Below, in pieces: positions 36,834 to 44,831 of a stretch of DNA of 64,000 bases. The stretch lies in NCBI RefSeq assembly GCF_034366625.1, contig NZ_JAXMIH010000028.1:62001-126000 (forward strand), read 5' to 3'. The position numbers and the translations under genes are program-made. The notes under the pieces were generated by a model that saw only the letters and a list, made by a program, of their open reading frames with translations, had not been told where the DNA came from and ran no database searches. Position 1 is the first letter of the stretch; the number at the start of each line of letters is the position of its first letter. The stretch is from Prosthecobacter sp. (GTDB taxonomy: Bacteria; Verrucomicrobiota; Verrucomicrobiia; Verrucomicrobiales; Verrucomicrobiaceae).

Positions 36834-39404
36834 ATGCGCCCACGTGGCATCTTCATCCTCGGATTACTCGCGCTTGTTCCGCGCGCGGAGGCCGTGGATT
36901 ATTCATCGCAGATCAAGCCGCTGCTGAAGCAGAAGTGCTATGCGTGCCACGGCGGGCTGAAGCAAAAGGCGGGGCTGCGATTGGATACGGTGCAGCTCTT
37001 GCTAAAAGGCGGCAAATCGGGGTCGGCGACGAAGTTCATCATTGAGCGTGTGACCGCGATGGATGAGCACAAACGCATGCCGCAGGAGGCTGCGGCGCTT
37101 TCAGAGGAGCAGATCGCTATGCTGCGAGAGTGGATCGATGCCGGAGCACCGGGACTGGCCAATGAAGTGCCGGAGGCCGATCCGAGGCAGCATTGGGCGT
37201 TTCAAAGTGTGCGACGACCTGCGTTGCCCAAGGCGGCAGGCAGGAATGCGATTGATGCGTTCGTGAATGAAGCGCTTGCGGCGAATCAGCTCACGCCATT
37301 GCCGGAAGCGACGCGATCCGTGCTACTGCGGCGAGTTTACGTCGATCTGATCGGCCTGCCGCCGAAGCGTGAGGAGCTTCACGCCTTTCTCGCTGACACC
37401 GCACCCGATGCGTATGAGCGCGTGGTCGAGCGGCTGCTTCATGATCCGCGTCATGGCGAGCGCTGGGCGCGGCATTGGATGGATGTGTGGCGCTACAGCG
37501 ACTGGTATGGGCGCCGCACGGCGAATGATGTGTGGAACAGCGCGCCACAAATCTGGCGCTGGCGGGACTGGATCGTGAAGTCGTTGAACGCGGGCAAAGG
37601 CTACGACCGCATGCTGTCGGAGATGCTCGCAGCGGATGAAATCGCTCCACTCGATGATGAGGCGGCGGTGGCGACGGGCTTCTTGATTCGGAACTGGTAT
37701 GCGCTGAACCCGAACCAGTGGATGCGCGACACCATCGAGCACACCGGCAAGGCTTTCCTCGGCCTCACCTTCAACTGCGCGCACTGCCATGATCACAAGT
37801 ATGATCCCATCTCGCACGAGGACTACTTCCGCTTCCGCGCGATCTTCGAACCACTCGGTGTGCGGCAGGATCGCTGGCCGGGCGAGGCTGATCCGGGGCC
37901 GTTCCAAGAGTATGTCTATGTGACGCAGCGCAAACCGAACCGTCTGGGCGCGGTGCGTGCTTTCGACAAACAAAGTGATGCGAAGACGTGGTTTTACACC
38001 GGTGGTGATGAGCGCAATCGCGTGGAGAACAAACCGCCGCTCACGCCGGGCATGCCGACCTTTCTGAGCGCACAGAATCTAGCCATCCAACCTGTGTCGC
38101 TGCCCACGGACGCCGTGTATCCAGGCTTGCGGCCTGTGATTCAGGAGACGGAGCTGACGAGTCGCATGAATGCGGTCACGAGGGCTGAGGAGGAGCTTCT
38201 CGCGCTCACCGCCTCGCCGGAGAGTGCCGCAACAGCTTTGGAAAAAGCACGCATGACTCTCAAGGCGGCGCGCACGGCTCTTACCAGCTCCATCGCGCGG
38301 CTCGCGGCGGATCAGGCGAAGTTTGGCGATGCTCCCGAAGCTCAAAAACTCGCGCTTGCACGCAAAGCAGGTCAGGCGGAACGCGACGCGGCTGTGGCGG
38401 ACGCGGAAGCGGCGCTGGCGGCGGCGAATCATGCGATGAGCGTGCCGACGAGTGACGCGAAGGCCGTGGATGCCCTGAAGAAAGCTCAAACAACTGCGCA
38501 GGCGGCTTTAACTAAAGCGGAGGCTGCGTGCGCGAATCCGAAGTCGCCGGAAGCCTACACCTCGATGACGAGTGTGTTTCCCGCGCAGAGCACGGGTCGG
38601 CGCAAAGCACTCGCGGAATGGCTCACGCGGCGGGATCATCCGCTGACGGCACGCGTGGCGGTGAATCACTTGTGGATGCGGCATTTCCAGGAACCGCTCG
38701 TGGCATCCGTGTTTGATTTTGGTCGCAATGGCGCGAAGCCGGTGAACCCGGCGCTGCTCGACTGGCTGGCGGCGGAGTTGATGGAGAACGGCTGGAGCAT
38801 GCAGCATCTGCATCGTCTGATCGTCACGAGCGCGGCGTATCGCCGTTCCAGTAGAACGAGTTTTCCAACTCGTTCAGGAGACGAGTTGGAAAACTCGTCC
38901 TACAAAGACCCCGACAATCATTTCCTCTGGCGCATGAACGCCTCCCGCATGGAGGCGGAGGTCGTGCGCGACAGCGTGCTGCATCTGGCCGGTGCGCTCG
39001 ATCCGAAGATGGGTGGTCAGGAATTGGAAAACACCGAGGCGGAGACCAGCGCGCGCCGCAGCCTTTACTTCAGTTGCCACCCCGAGGTCGGTGGCCGCAG
39101 TGCCCTGGCCGCGATGTTTGACGCGCCCGAGCCGACGGACTGCTATCGTCGCAGTCGCAGCGTGCTGCCGCAGCAGGCGCTGGTGATGACGAACAGCAAG
39201 CTGGTGCATGATCACAGCGCCGCGCTCGCCCGACAGATTGGAACGGATGCCCCTGATTTCATCATCGCCGCCTTCGAGCACATTTTGAGCCGCACACCGA
39301 CTGAGATCGAACTGGTCTCATGCCATGACTTTTTGAAGCAAGGCAGCAAGGAAAGCCTGGTGCGCGTGCTATTGAATCACAACGACTTCGTCACCGTGCG
39401 TTGA
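36834..39404 (+). CDS. PSCyt1-DUF1549-DUF1553 protein with coiled-coil insert and in-frame palindrome
   Basis: 856 residues with signal MRPRGIFILGLLALVPRAEA. PSCyt1 contains C35YAC38H39. DUF1549 has LLRRVYVDLIGLPPKREE, GERWARHWMDVWRYSDWYG and NCAHCHDHKYDPI. An alanine-rich helical segment of about 120 residues (roughly 440-570), with text such as ALEKARMTLKAARTAL, looks like a coiled coil inserted before DUF1553 (LTARVAVNHLWMRHFQEPL). In DUF1553 the residues SRTSFPTRSGDELENSSY come from a palindromic repeat. It pairs with the DUF1501 gene 12 bases downstream. Confidence 0.9.
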   Translation: MRPRGIFILGLLALVPRAEAVDYSSQIKPLLKQKCYACHGGLKQKAGLRLDTVQLLLKGGKSGSATKFIIERVTAMDEHKRMPQEAAALSEEQIAMLREWIDAGAPGLANEVPEADPRQHWAFQSVRRPALPKAAGRNAIDAFVNEALAANQLTPLPEATRSVLLRRVYVDLIGLPPKREELHAFLADTAPDAYERVVERLLHDPRHGERWARHWMDVWRYSDWYGRRTANDVWNSAPQIWRWRDWIVKSLNAGKGYDRMLSEMLAADEIAPLDDEAAVATGFLIRNWYALNPNQWMRDTIEHTGKAFLGLTFNCAHCHDHKYDPISHEDYFRFRAIFEPLGVRQDRWPGEADPGPFQEYVYVTQRKPNRLGAVRAFDKQSDAKTWFYTGGDERNRVENKPPLTPGMPTFLSAQNLAIQPVSLPTDAVYPGLRPVIQETELTSRMNAVTRAEEELLALTASPESAATALEKARMTLKAARTALTSSIARLAADQAKFGDAPEAQKLALARKAGQAERDAAVADAEAALAAANHAMSVPTSDAKAVDALKKAQTTAQAALTKAEAACANPKSPEAYTSMTSVFPAQSTGRRKALAEWLTRRDHPLTARVAVNHLWMRHFQEPLVASVFDFGRNGAKPVNPALLDWLAAELMENGWSMQHLHRLIVTSAAYRRSSRTSFPTRSGDELENSSYKDPDNHFLWRMNASRMEAEVVRDSVLHLAGALDPKMGGQELENTEAETSARRSLYFSCHPEVGGRSALAAMFDAPEPTDCYRRSRSVLPQQALVMTNSKLVHDHSAALARQIGTDAPDFIIAAFEHILSRTPTEIELVSCHDFLKQGSKESLVRVLLNHNDFVTVR
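38851..38903 (+). repeat. REPIN-like palindrome inserted in frame
   Basis: Two 23-base arms (38851-38873 and 38881-38903) match at 22 positions around a 7-base loop. Each arm contains its own hairpin, ACGAGTT/AACTCGT around TTCC. The whole element is translated in the DUF1553 loop between AAYRRSS and DPDNHFLWRM. Confidence 0.9.
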
Positions 39405-39416
39405 TTTGCTCCGGCC

Positions 39417-40892
39417 ATGAACAACTCATCTCATCCTTCCACCTTCCCCTGCGGCCAGATCAGTCGCAGGCGCTTCCTTGCGGATGCGGGCATGGGGTTC
39501 ACGGGTTTGGCGCTGGGCGGCACGTTGATGAGTGATGGCATCGCGAAGGCATCGCCCGCGCTGACGCCGCTGGTGCCGAAAGCAAAGTCGGTGATCTGGA
39601 TCTTTCTCTCCGGCGGTTACAGCCATGTGGAGACCTTCGATCCGAAGCCAGCGCTCACGAAGTATGCGGGCATGACTTTTGATAAGACGCCGCTCGAAAA
39701 TCCACTGAACTCCGACAAGCATCACAAGCGCTTCCGCTCCGTCGCTGCTCAGGAGATCAACAAGCGCGATGTCTATCCAAGCATCTACCCGATGCAGGTC
39801 GGTTTCAGTAAACATGGCCAGTGCGGCGTGGAGATCACCGACTGGTGGCCGTATCTGTCCAAGTGCGTCGATGACATCGCCTTCGTGCGGAACATGTGGA
39901 CGACGGACAACGACCACTTCGCCGAGAACCAGTTGCACACCGGACGTCATCGCCTCGATGAACAGCAGCCATGCATCGGCTCGTGGGTGCATTACGGCCT
40001 CGGCACACTGAATGAGAATCTGCCGAAGTTTGTCGTGCTCGGCGGTCCCACGGACAGCACAAAGCGGCTCTCGATTGATTCACTCTACCTCGGCCCCGAT
40101 CATGCCGCCGTGCCGTTGACGCTCGATCCGAACAATCCGCTGCCGTTTGGCAAGCGCGACTCCCGGCAAAGCGCAAACGAGCAGGTGCGCGAATACCAGC
40201 TCATCAACCGCCTCAATCAACTCACCGCCGTCGAGTATCCCGAAGACGCGTCGCTGCGAGCGCGCATTCATGCGTATGAGCTGGCGTTTCGCATGCAGAT
40301 GGCCGTACCGGAGACGCTTGATTTGAAGACCGAGAGCGATGCGACGCGGAAGCTCTACGGCATCGACAAACCGGCGACCAAGGACGCTGGAGAGCGTTTC
40401 CTGGCCGCGCGTCGTCTGGTCGAACGCGGGGTGCGTTTCGTGCAGGTGTATCCGTCGAACACCGGCAAGTGGGATTCGCATGCGCAGTTGCAGAAGAACC
40501 ACACGGGCTTGTGCGAGAGCGTGGACCAGCCCGTCGCTGGTCTGCTGCGCGATCTGAAACAGCGCGGCCTGCTGGAGGAGACGCTCGTCGTTTTCTGCAC
40601 CGAGTTTGGCCGCACACCCGGCATGGAGACGCGCAGCGGACACAAAGACGGGCGCGATCATCATCCGCATGGTTTCACCATCTGGTTCGCCGGTGGCGGC
40701 ACGAAGGGCGGCACGGTGCATGGCGAGACGGATGAACTCGGCTACCACGCGCAGGGTGAAGGTCATTACATCACCGATCTGCATGCGACGACGTGTCATC
40801 TGCTTGGCATTGATCTGCGCGCTCTGGAGGTGCCAGGACGGAAGCGCTTGGAGATCGACCACGGCAATGTGATCCGCGAGGTGCTGGCGTGA
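39417..40892 (+). CDS. DUF1501 family exported protein
   Basis: 491 residues. The signal region CGQISRRRFLADAGMGFTGL is of Tat type. Motifs: VIWIFLSGGYSHVETFDPKP, CTEFGRTPGMETRSGHKDG, GRDHHPHGF and ITDLHATTCHLLGIDL. It differs from the other members by the variant FLSGGYS in place of FLFMGGPS. It is paired with the PSCyt1-DUF1549 gene upstream. Its last 28 bases recur, with two mismatches, beyond the GxxExxY unit downstream. Confidence 0.9.
   Translation: MNNSSHPSTFPCGQISRRRFLADAGMGFTGLALGGTLMSDGIAKASPALTPLVPKAKSVIWIFLSGGYSHVETFDPKPALTKYAGMTFDKTPLENPLNSDKHHKRFRSVAAQEINKRDVYPSIYPMQVGFSKHGQCGVEITDWWPYLSKCVDDIAFVRNMWTTDNDHFAENQLHTGRHRLDEQQPCIGSWVHYGLGTLNENLPKFVVLGGPTDSTKRLSIDSLYLGPDHAAVPLTLDPNNPLPFGKRDSRQSANEQVREYQLINRLNQLTAVEYPEDASLRARIHAYELAFRMQMAVPETLDLKTESDATRKLYGIDKPATKDAGERFLAARRLVERGVRFVQVYPSNTGKWDSHAQLQKNHTGLCESVDQPVAGLLRDLKQRGLLEETLVVFCTEFGRTPGMETRSGHKDGRDHHPHGFTIWFAGGGTKGGTVHGETDELGYHAQGEGHYITDLHATTCHLLGIDLRALEVPGRKRLEIDHGNVIREVLA
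40865..40892 (+). repeat. Direct repeat, left copy (3' end of DUF1501 gene)
   Basis: The final 28 bases of the DUF1501 gene, including its stop, match 41838-41865 at 26 of 28 positions. The two copies bracket the GxxExxY unit. Confidence 0.8.
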
Positions 40893-40906
40893 GAGGGAGG
40901 TGTGCA

Positions 40907-40975
40907 ACGGATTCAGGGCGACCACGGATTTCGGAATACCTTTAACAAAAAAAACCGTGATCGCTCTGAATCCGT
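40907..40975 (+). repeat. Left palindrome of the GxxExxY unit
   Basis: Arms 40907-40928 and 40954-40975 pair at 19 of 22 positions around a 25-base A-rich loop. The outer arm is the perfect inverted copy of the right end of the unit. A 17-base direct repeat starting CTGAATCCGTGGGAC is present at 40966 and again at 41824. Confidence 0.85.
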
Positions 40976-40994
40976 GGGACAACATCTTCACCCT

Positions 40995-41798
40995 ATGGAC
41001 TTCAAAAACGACTCAGTCTCACGAGCTGTCATCGGCAAGGCGCTGGAAGTGCATCGTGAGTTAGGCCCTGGCATCAATGAAGAGTTTTATCACCGCTTGC
41101 TCTCGGAGAAGCTGATAGCAGCGGGTCTTGAGCATGAGTACAAACCCCGCACCCAGATGATCTATCGCGGGCATGTCGCCGATGAGTTCGAGCCCGATCT
41201 CGTCGTGCCAAATCGATTGATTCCCGAACTCAAAGCCATTCGTGGCACCTTTGGTCCGAGCCACTTCACTCAACTGCTGGTGTATCTCAAGTTCTGGCAC
41301 ATCCCTGTTGGGTTGCTCGTGGATTTTGCCAAAGAGAGCCTTGTGCCGAAACGAGTCCTTGCTCCCACCGATGTCTCATCCGGTTTCCCAGAGACACCGA
41401 TTCCGTCGTTCGTCACCCATCCATCACTGGCAAAAACGCTGCTCGGTTTCCTGCGTGATATTCATGCAGATCATGGGCTAGGCTATCGTGAGACGACTTA
41501 TCGCGGTTTGCTGAAGGCGTGTTTACTGGCTGAAGGAATCGGGCATGTGGTCGAGCCTGTTGCATCCATTCATCATCTTGGCCCTGCATCACTTCGTTGC
41601 ATCCAAGTCAACAGCCAGTGCGCCGTCAGCATCTCAGCTCTGGGCGACGGATTGGTAGCTGCCGACCGCGCCATTCTCCAAACCTATTTGAAGTGGCTCG
41701 GGCTGCCTTGGGGCATCGCCATTCACTTCGGGAAAAGGTCCGTTGACCTGCGTTTTGTGAAGCATCCCACGGATTCAGGACAACCACGAATCCTCTGA
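40995..41798 (+). CDS. GxxExxY family protein, tandem two-domain (PD-(D/E)xK nuclease-like)
   Basis: 267 residues from ATG 40995; the frame is open further upstream but only through the palindrome. Domain 1 has the namesake motif G26INE29EFY32 and a PD-(D/E)xK-type signature: FEPDLVV with Asp68, then PELKA with Glu78-x-Lys80. Domain 2 repeats the motif (G163YRE166TTY169), but the acidic/lysine triad is replaced by residues such as CAVSIS, so it is probably inactive. The protein is soluble with no signal peptide, unlike nearly all its neighbours. The last residues, DSGQPRIL, are encoded by the right-hand palindrome. The family is small, widespread and of unknown function. Confidence 0.88.
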   Translation: MDFKNDSVSRAVIGKALEVHRELGPGINEEFYHRLLSEKLIAAGLEHEYKPRTQMIYRGHVADEFEPDLVVPNRLIPELKAIRGTFGPSHFTQLLVYLKFWHIPVGLLVDFAKESLVPKRVLAPTDVSSGFPETPIPSFVTHPSLAKTLLGFLRDIHADHGLGYRETTYRGLLKACLLAEGIGHVVEPVASIHHLGPASLRCIQVNSQCAVSISALGDGLVAADRAILQTYLKWLGLPWGIAIHFGKRSVDLRFVKHPTDSGQPRIL

Positions 41799-41837
41799 TC
41801 TTCTGTTCCAATCCGTGGTCGCCCTGAATCCGTGGGA
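41765..41837 (+). repeat. Right palindrome of the GxxExxY unit, overlapping the gene's 3' end
   Basis: Arms 41765-41792 and 41810-41837 match at 24 of 28 positions around a 17-base loop; all four differences are transitions. The first arm encodes the end of the GxxExxY protein and the stop codon (41796-41798) lies in the loop. Confidence 0.85.
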
Positions 41838-41865
41838 CAATGTCATCTGCGAGGTGCTGGCGTGA
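41838..41865 (+). repeat. Direct repeat, right copy (28-base DUF1501 3' end)
   Basis: It abuts the right palindrome directly and copies the tail of the upstream DUF1501 gene at 26 of 28 bases, including the final TGA. It has no coding role here. Confidence 0.8.
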
Positions 41866-41901
41866 TAACCCCGTCGCTCGCCGCCCGTATGTTCAGCGCC
41901 C

Positions 41902-43335
41902 ATGCTCACCATCAACGGCACATCTCGCTCCAACTGCTCCGGCGTCACGCGTCGTGAGCTGTTGCAGATTGGTGGCGCGGGATTGTTTGGGATGACGTTG
42001 CCGGGCATTCTCGCCGCGCAGGAAGCGCAGCATGCATTTGAGGGCGGAAAGGCGAAGTCTGTGATCTTCTTGTTCCTCTTTGGTGGCCCAAGCCAGCTTG
42101 AGACCTTCGACATGAAGCCGGACGCGAAGCGCGAGGTGCGCGGGCCTTTCAAACCGATCAAGAGCCGCACGCCGGACCTGCTCATCAGCGAGCATTTGGG
42201 GCGACTGGCGAAGATCTCGCACAAGTACGCGGTCATCCGCTCGATGACGCACAGCTACAACGATCACAGCGGCGCGGGGCATTACCTGCAAACGGGGCAT
42301 CGCTGGCATTTGCCGATTGGCGGCGGTTTTTCGGCCACGCCGCAGGATTGGCCGTCGATGGGCTCTGTGGTGGAGCATTTGAGCCAAAAATCGCCCGGTG
42401 GCATGGAGCGCGATCTCGCCTCGTATGCGGTGCTGCCGAACCGCCTCGGCAAACTGCAGGATCGCGGGCAATACATCCGTCCTGGTGAGTATGCAGGCTG
42501 GCTTGGTCAAGCCTACAACCCGATGACGACCGTCATCGACAAGAAAGACGTGAAGGACAATCCCTACTGGCGTGCCTGCGCGGATGGCGAGCTGAGCTAC
42601 GAGATCGAAGGCCTGAAGCCCGTGATCCCTGTGAGCCGAATTCAGGAGCGCGTCGGTTTGCTCGATCAATTCGAGGCCGTGCGCACGCGGCTCGACATCG
42701 GCGATGGCGACGCGATGGATCTGCACCGCAAGCGCGCCATGGCGCTCATCTCCTCCGACAAAACGAGCAGCGCGCTAAACATCCGAGCCGAGTCCGAAAC
42801 GATGCGCGGCCGCTACGGGCGGCATCTCTTTGGTCAAAGCTGTCTCATGGCGCGTCGCCTGGTCGAGGCGGGCACGCGCTTCGTCACGGTGCATTACGAT
42901 TCCGTGACCGGCTACGACTGGGACTCGCACCGCACGAGCGATGATGTACGCGATCACCTGCTGCCCACGTTTGATCAAGGCTGCTCCGCATTGCTCAGCG
43001 ATCTCGACGAACGCGGATTGCTCGATGAGACACTCGTCATCGCCATCGGCGAAATGGGCCGCACGCCGATCCCGAACGCCACCTGGGGCCGCGGCCATTG
43101 GAGCACCTGCTTCCCCGCGCTCATCGCCGGTGCGGGTGTGCGCGGCGGCATCGTTTACGGCAAGTCGGACAAAGAAGCCGCCTATCCCGATGACAAGCCG
43201 GTGTCGCCCGAAGATCTCGCCAAGACGATCTACTGGTCCCTCGGCATTGATCCCGATCTCATGCTCATGAATCGCGAAAACCGTCCGATCCCTATGGTGG
43301 ACGGCGGCAAGCCGGTGATGGCGTTGTTTGGATGA
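41902..43335 (+). CDS. DUF1501 family exported protein (second subgroup)
   Basis: 477 residues with the Tat-type signal GVTRRELLQIGGAGLFGMTL. Motifs: VIFLFLFGGPSQLETFDMKP, then YDWDSHRTSDDVRDHL, AIGEMGRTPIPN and GRGHWSTCF. The ending MVDGGKPVMALFG matches the ending style of the 28212 protein. There is no adjacent DUF1549 partner; the next gene is a ceramidase-like protein. The GxxExxY unit lies just upstream. Confidence 0.9.
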   Translation: MLTINGTSRSNCSGVTRRELLQIGGAGLFGMTLPGILAAQEAQHAFEGGKAKSVIFLFLFGGPSQLETFDMKPDAKREVRGPFKPIKSRTPDLLISEHLGRLAKISHKYAVIRSMTHSYNDHSGAGHYLQTGHRWHLPIGGGFSATPQDWPSMGSVVEHLSQKSPGGMERDLASYAVLPNRLGKLQDRGQYIRPGEYAGWLGQAYNPMTTVIDKKDVKDNPYWRACADGELSYEIEGLKPVIPVSRIQERVGLLDQFEAVRTRLDIGDGDAMDLHRKRAMALISSDKTSSALNIRAESETMRGRYGRHLFGQSCLMARRLVEAGTRFVTVHYDSVTGYDWDSHRTSDDVRDHLLPTFDQGCSALLSDLDERGLLDETLVIAIGEMGRTPIPNATWGRGHWSTCFPALIAGAGVRGGIVYGKSDKEAAYPDDKPVSPEDLAKTIYWSLGIDPDLMLMNRENRPIPMVDGGKPVMALFG

Positions 43336-43360
43336 GTCGCGTAGTTCGCTAAACCGCGAC
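43336..43360 (+). terminator. Short hairpin between DUF1501 and ceramidase-like genes
   Basis: A 6-bp stem GTCGCG/CGCGAC starts directly after the DUF1501 stop, with a 13-base loop. There is no T tract. It may be a small palindromic repeat and not a terminator. Confidence 0.35.
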
Positions 43361-43391
43361 AAAACAGCCGTGGCTGCGCTGTATTGCTTCC

Positions 43392-44831
43392 ATGCGCACT
43401 TTCCTGCTCGCCTTCCTCGTCACCGCCTCCGTCTTCGCCGCCGATGCTCCCAAGGCTCCGCTGATGGCGGGAGCGGCCACGTCCAATATCACGCCGGAGC
43501 TCGGCGGCGAGGTCGTGGGCGGTTTCGCGCCGTTTCCATGCACGCACATCCATGATGAGCTTCATGCGCGCTGCCTCGTGCTCGATGATGGGAAGACGAA
43601 GCTGGTGCTGGTGGTGTGCGATCTGCTCGGGCTGCATCGCAGCGTGTCGTTGAAAGCACGCGAGTTCATCGAGACGGAGACGGGCATTCCGGCGGCGAAC
43701 GTGCTCATTTCCGGCACGCACACGCATTCCGCCGTGAACGCCCTCGGCGGCCCGGTGCGCGGTTATTTCTCCGATTTGGAGCTGACCGATTACCAAAAGT
43801 TCGTCGCACGCCGCATCGCGGATGGCGTGCGTCGAGCCATCCATCTGCTGCGCCCGGCGGAGATCGCGTTCGGCACGGTAGATGTGCCGGAGCATGTGCA
43901 TATCCGCCGCTGGTTCCTCAAAGAAGGTTCCATGCCTCCGAACCCTTTTGGCAAGATCGACAAGGTGAAGATGAATCCTGGCGCGGGCAATCCGGCGCTC
44001 GTCGAACCGGCTGGCGAGCCTGATCCAACGGTGAGCTTCCTCGCATTGCGTGAGCCCGGTGGTCGGCTGATCTCCGTCTATTCGGCCTACTCGCTGCATT
44101 ACGTCGGCGGCGTGGGGAGTGCTCATATCTCCGCCGACTACTACGGCTACTTTTGCGAGGCCTTGAAGCGTCTCCAGGCCGATGGCGCGAATGGTCCGCC
44201 CTTCGTCGCGATGATGGCGAACGGCACCAGCGGCGACGCGAACAACATCAACTTCCGCAACCCGCAGCCGCGCAAACAGCCGTATGAGCAGATGCAATAC
44301 GTCGCTGAAGACGTGGCCGCGAAGGTGAACGGCGCTCTCGCGAAGGTGACGTGGCAGAGCGAAGCCCCGCTCGCTTCGCGTTACCGTGAACTCGATGTGA
44401 AGTGGCGCAAAATCCCGGACGAACTCATCGCCTGGGCCAAAGAAACCGAGGCGAAGGCTCCGCGCATCCAAGGCGGCAAGGCCGATCTGCCGCTGGCGTA
44501 TGCGGGCCGCGTGCAACGACTCGCCGAGGCCAGCCCCGAGACGAAATTCCCCGCGCAGATTCTCCGCATTGGCGACATCTGCGTCGGCTCGTCTCCTTGC
44601 GAAACTTTTGCCGAAACCGGCGTCGAATTCAGAAAGCGCAGCCCGTTCGCGAAGTCGTTCATGGTCGAGCTGGCGCACGGCTACTACGGCTACATGCCTA
44701 CACCGCGTCATTTTGAACTCGGCGGCTACGAAACGTGGCCCGGCACGAACAACACCGAGTCGCAGGCCTCCGTGAAGCTCATGAACGCGCTGCTGGAGAT
44801 GGCGGCTGAGGTCAAAACAACAGCTCCATGA
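43392..44831 (+). CDS. Neutral/alkaline ceramidase-like exported protein
   Basis: 479 residues with signal MRTFLLAFLVTASVFAAD. The N-terminal ceramidase-family features are MAGAATSNITPELGGEVVGG, the zinc motif ISGTHTHSAVNALGG (H110, H112) and the later YSLHYVGGVGSAHISADYYG and MANGTSGDANNINFR. The C-terminal part reads KSFMVELAHGYYGYMPTPRHF, usual for this bacterial group. It is shorter than true ceramidases; the substrate is unknown. It overlaps the following DUF1549 gene by 4 bases. Confidence 0.87.
   Translation: MRTFLLAFLVTASVFAADAPKAPLMAGAATSNITPELGGEVVGGFAPFPCTHIHDELHARCLVLDDGKTKLVLVVCDLLGLHRSVSLKAREFIETETGIPAANVLISGTHTHSAVNALGGPVRGYFSDLELTDYQKFVARRIADGVRRAIHLLRPAEIAFGTVDVPEHVHIRRWFLKEGSMPPNPFGKIDKVKMNPGAGNPALVEPAGEPDPTVSFLALREPGGRLISVYSAYSLHYVGGVGSAHISADYYGYFCEALKRLQADGANGPPFVAMMANGTSGDANNINFRNPQPRKQPYEQMQYVAEDVAAKVNGALAKVTWQSEAPLASRYRELDVKWRKIPDELIAWAKETEAKAPRIQGGKADLPLAYAGRVQRLAEASPETKFPAQILRIGDICVGSSPCETFAETGVEFRKRSPFAKSFMVELAHGYYGYMPTPRHFELGGYETWPGTNNTESQASVKLMNALLEMAAEVKTTAP

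Larger units (their letters stand above)
40907..41837 (+). mobile_element. Candidate palindrome-bounded element carrying a GxxExxY gene
   Basis: The outermost 24 bases at each end (40907-40930 and 41810-41833) are perfect inverted repeats. Each end is also a hairpin. The unit contains one gene, and the flanks repeat the last 28 bases of the interrupted operon's DUF1501 gene. These are marks of an inserted unit. No transposase is encoded, so movement, if any, would be non-autonomous or depend on the encoded PD-(D/E)xK-type protein. This is inference from structure only. Confidence 0.45.

Noticed and set aside
40902..40994. Upstream extension of the GxxExxY frame through the left palindrome
   Set aside because: It adds residues encoded only by the repeat; the ATG at 40995 begins the family-typical start.
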